From Atopsyche davidsoni (Eukaryota; Arthropoda; Insecta; Trichoptera; Hydrobiosidae): a DNA stretch of 64,000 bases. Location of the stretch: positions 18,065,501 to 18,129,500 of the forward strand of contig JAILWY010000018.1 of NCBI GenBank assembly GCA_022113835.1. Direction: 5' to 3'. Below, piece after piece: positions 62,101 to 64,000 of this stretch. The notes beneath the pieces were generated by a model. That model ran no database searches. It saw nothing but the letters and a program-made list of their open reading frames with translations, and was not told where the DNA came from. Within the stretch, counting starts at the first letter, position 1. Every line of letters starts with the position of its first letter. The translations under genes were made by a program, and so were the position numbers.

Positions 62101-64000
62101 CTGCATATAGTCAGTTTGTTATATATTTAAAAAGATCTGTTTAATTTTGAGCGTTTCTTGGAAAAAGGATCAAATAATTTATCATTATGAACGAAAAATA
62201 ACTCTCGAAGAATGGGCTTAACTAACCGTAAACTTAGACTGGAGTTCAAAAGAAGATAAAATATAGCGCATTTCGTGTTCCCAGATAATGAATTATTTCA
62301 AGGAAAAAACGTGTTTTTTCTTCTGTTATGGTCTCGTATACAGAAAATTAAGGTCGTTATAATTAAAAAAAGTGAATTCCTGAATTATTTGGATTCTTTA
62401 AATTTACTTAATACGTGGATTTACTTATAACTAAAGATCATTTTAAGTAACACGATACTGATACAAACTTACAAACTATTTCATGTTGTATCAATGAATA
62501 CTTTAAAATATTTATTAAATCTGAATTTTTAACTGTACCTTTAAATATTTTTTTGCTTCGTATGTTGCGATGGTCGAGAAGTCGTGGGTTTTAATCCCAC
62601 TTGTGTAGCAGAGTTAATTTTTTTTCGTAGTTCTGCGAATGAATCGATTTCTCAAAAAAAAATCTGTTCAAGTTGAGCTGCATCAAAGTCAAAGAGCTGC
62701 CTTTTCAGACAGACTGAAAAATGTAGGTGGTGAGTCACAAGTAGAGGAAAGTACAATTTGGAAATAATAGTCTGCTGTTTCTTTCAATTAGCAGTCTCCC
62801 ACCAGCACACAATTACAGCGGCGGTCCGCAGCACGCGCCTCCTAATGAGCCCCGCTATACATAGACATCACACGAACGACTGTTACACTATTATTTTTAC
62901 CAGATTCTTCAAATATAGAAAAAAAGGAATGTATTATATATATAGAAAATGTATTGTTTAATTTTAGGCAGTATTAAAGCGTTTTAATTAGAAGAATTAT
63001 ATAATATATGAGATCTGCCTAAAATCGCTGTCTATTTGATAAACCTGCAGTATTTCTATCTAAACGAAATTTATTGTTTTTAAGGTATTGGTTATTAGAA
63101 AATATATGTGATAAATAATTTTGTTTGACATATTACTGTGATTAAATAAACTATCAAGTGGGCTTTTCAATATATCCCGCTTTTATTAATTCTCTTCCAT
63201 TATTTGATTTAAACAAGTGTTTTGTCATTATTCTAGGTAATGCAAATATTTCCGATATTAAATTAGTCCTTACAGGTAATAATAATACAAAACAGCACCG
63301 TGGCTGGGTATCAAATTAATTAAATTATTGCCAATAATTGATAGCCCGCTGTACAGATCAGTCCTGACTGTCCGTATTGATTATCTGTTTGTTCAGAATT
63401 GATACCTTAATTATTCGCAATAAACATCAGTAGTATTATTCTTTCGGTTTGCAAAATATCACGGAAATGATCTCTGATTTATTCGAGCAATACTTCTTTT
63501 GAAATTTAGATGATTTAATTATAAATGTGTGGTTTAGTGTCGGATATCCATCATGATTTTCTACGGTATGAATAGCTCGCGTAAATCGCAGGTAAGCTCC
63601 ATCAGTCGCATGTATTGTAGCACGTCTACAGGAAATCTATTGCTAGATAAGGCACAGCTGGCACCAAGCAGGGGTTGTCGAACACAACTGAAATTAATTG
63701 TATTTTATAAAATTTATATATTTTCATTTATAAAAATATTCTTTATTGAGTTATTAAAGCATTGCTCCTTCCATTTCTTTAAGAGCAATGTATTCTTCCT
63801 ATAAACTGATAACGTGTCTAGATATAAATTCGGTGTGCAATATTTGCATACAGTAAATGTTATAAAAGTGTTTAAAAAGAAAAAAATTACTTGTGTCACT
63901 ATTGACCTTAGAAATAGTTTTTTTTTTATAAAATAAGTGCACTAAAAATACATAATAAATTATTTCCTTGCATGGATATTAATATTTTAATAAAAAAAGT
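59160..64000. other. Non-coding stretch with GC-rich blocks
   Basis: No gene is supported. GC-rich blocks lie at about 59270-59410, 60160-60290, 61140-61440, 61660-61790 and 62800-62870. At 62607-62623 a perfect GTGGG/CCCAC stem around TTTTAAT resembles a tRNA T-arm, without a properly spaced A box. The last kilobase is plain AT-rich sequence. Confidence 0.4.

Noticed and set aside
62575..62630. tRNA gene candidate around a T-arm-like stem
   Set aside because: The T-arm-like stem is good but acceptor, D and anticodon arms are not there.
1..64000. CRISPR array, prokaryotic defence or phage system
   Set aside because: Repeats here are eukaryotic transposon relics and simple repeats; there are no spaced direct repeats, operons or bacterial genes.

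Overview
The window looks like insect nuclear DNA. It is strongly AT-rich, and its only confident protein-coding gene is split by short GT-AG introns. It also carries decayed eukaryotic DNA transposons (Helitron, mariner/Tc1, hAT, TTAA-target elements) and a LINE remnant. The style (short introns of about 80 to 110 bp inside a GC-richer gene, a Helitron with a CTAG end, many short palindromic repeats) suggests a lepidopteran, but that assignment is an inference. There is no sign of prokaryotic, plasmid or viral content.

The left end (1732-3912, + strand) holds the last five coding exons of an UNC5-type netrin receptor: the membrane-spanning segment, the juxtamembrane region, the ZU5 and UPA domains and the C-terminal death domain. 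The extracellular Ig and thrombospondin exons must lie upstream of base 1. An AT-rich 3' UTR follows, with two Pumilio-type sites and a possible poly(A) signal near 5058.

From about 5.1 kb to 64 kb I find no gene I can defend. This is a gene desert of roughly 58 kb. It has two main components. The first is some fifty GC-rich blocks of 80-300 bp in the AT-rich background, rich in homeodomain-like, E-box and TATA-like words; these are candidate conserved regulatory elements or isolated exons of unseen genes. The second is a set of mostly non-autonomous mobile elements. They include a TTAA-flanked family (318-903, 14419-14942, 44540-44995) and its fold-back derivative, a 488-bp near-perfect palindrome (5736-6223). 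A long-inverted-repeat family carries a hairpin followed by GAAAC (9.3, 43.3, 50-52.6 and 58.5 kb). A second palindromic family carries a tRNA T-arm-like hairpin (8.6, 43.7, 49.7 kb). There is also a Helitron with a relic protein start (32.2-32.8 kb), a hAT MITE with an 8-bp target duplication (34.4 kb), a Tc1/mariner transposase relic (40.7-41.2 kb), an internally deleted mariner (58.9-59.1 kb), LINE tails (47.1 and 48.0 kb), a three-unit 332-bp array (50.1-51.1 kb) and a G-run minisatellite (48.8 kb).

The most notable observations are the 488-bp palindrome and its derivation from one end of a longer element, the mosaic 332-bp array whose duplication order can be read from its variants, the hammerhead-like layout in the long-inverted-repeat family, and the regularly spaced GC-rich blocks downstream of the UNC5 gene. 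No new protein-coding system is visible.
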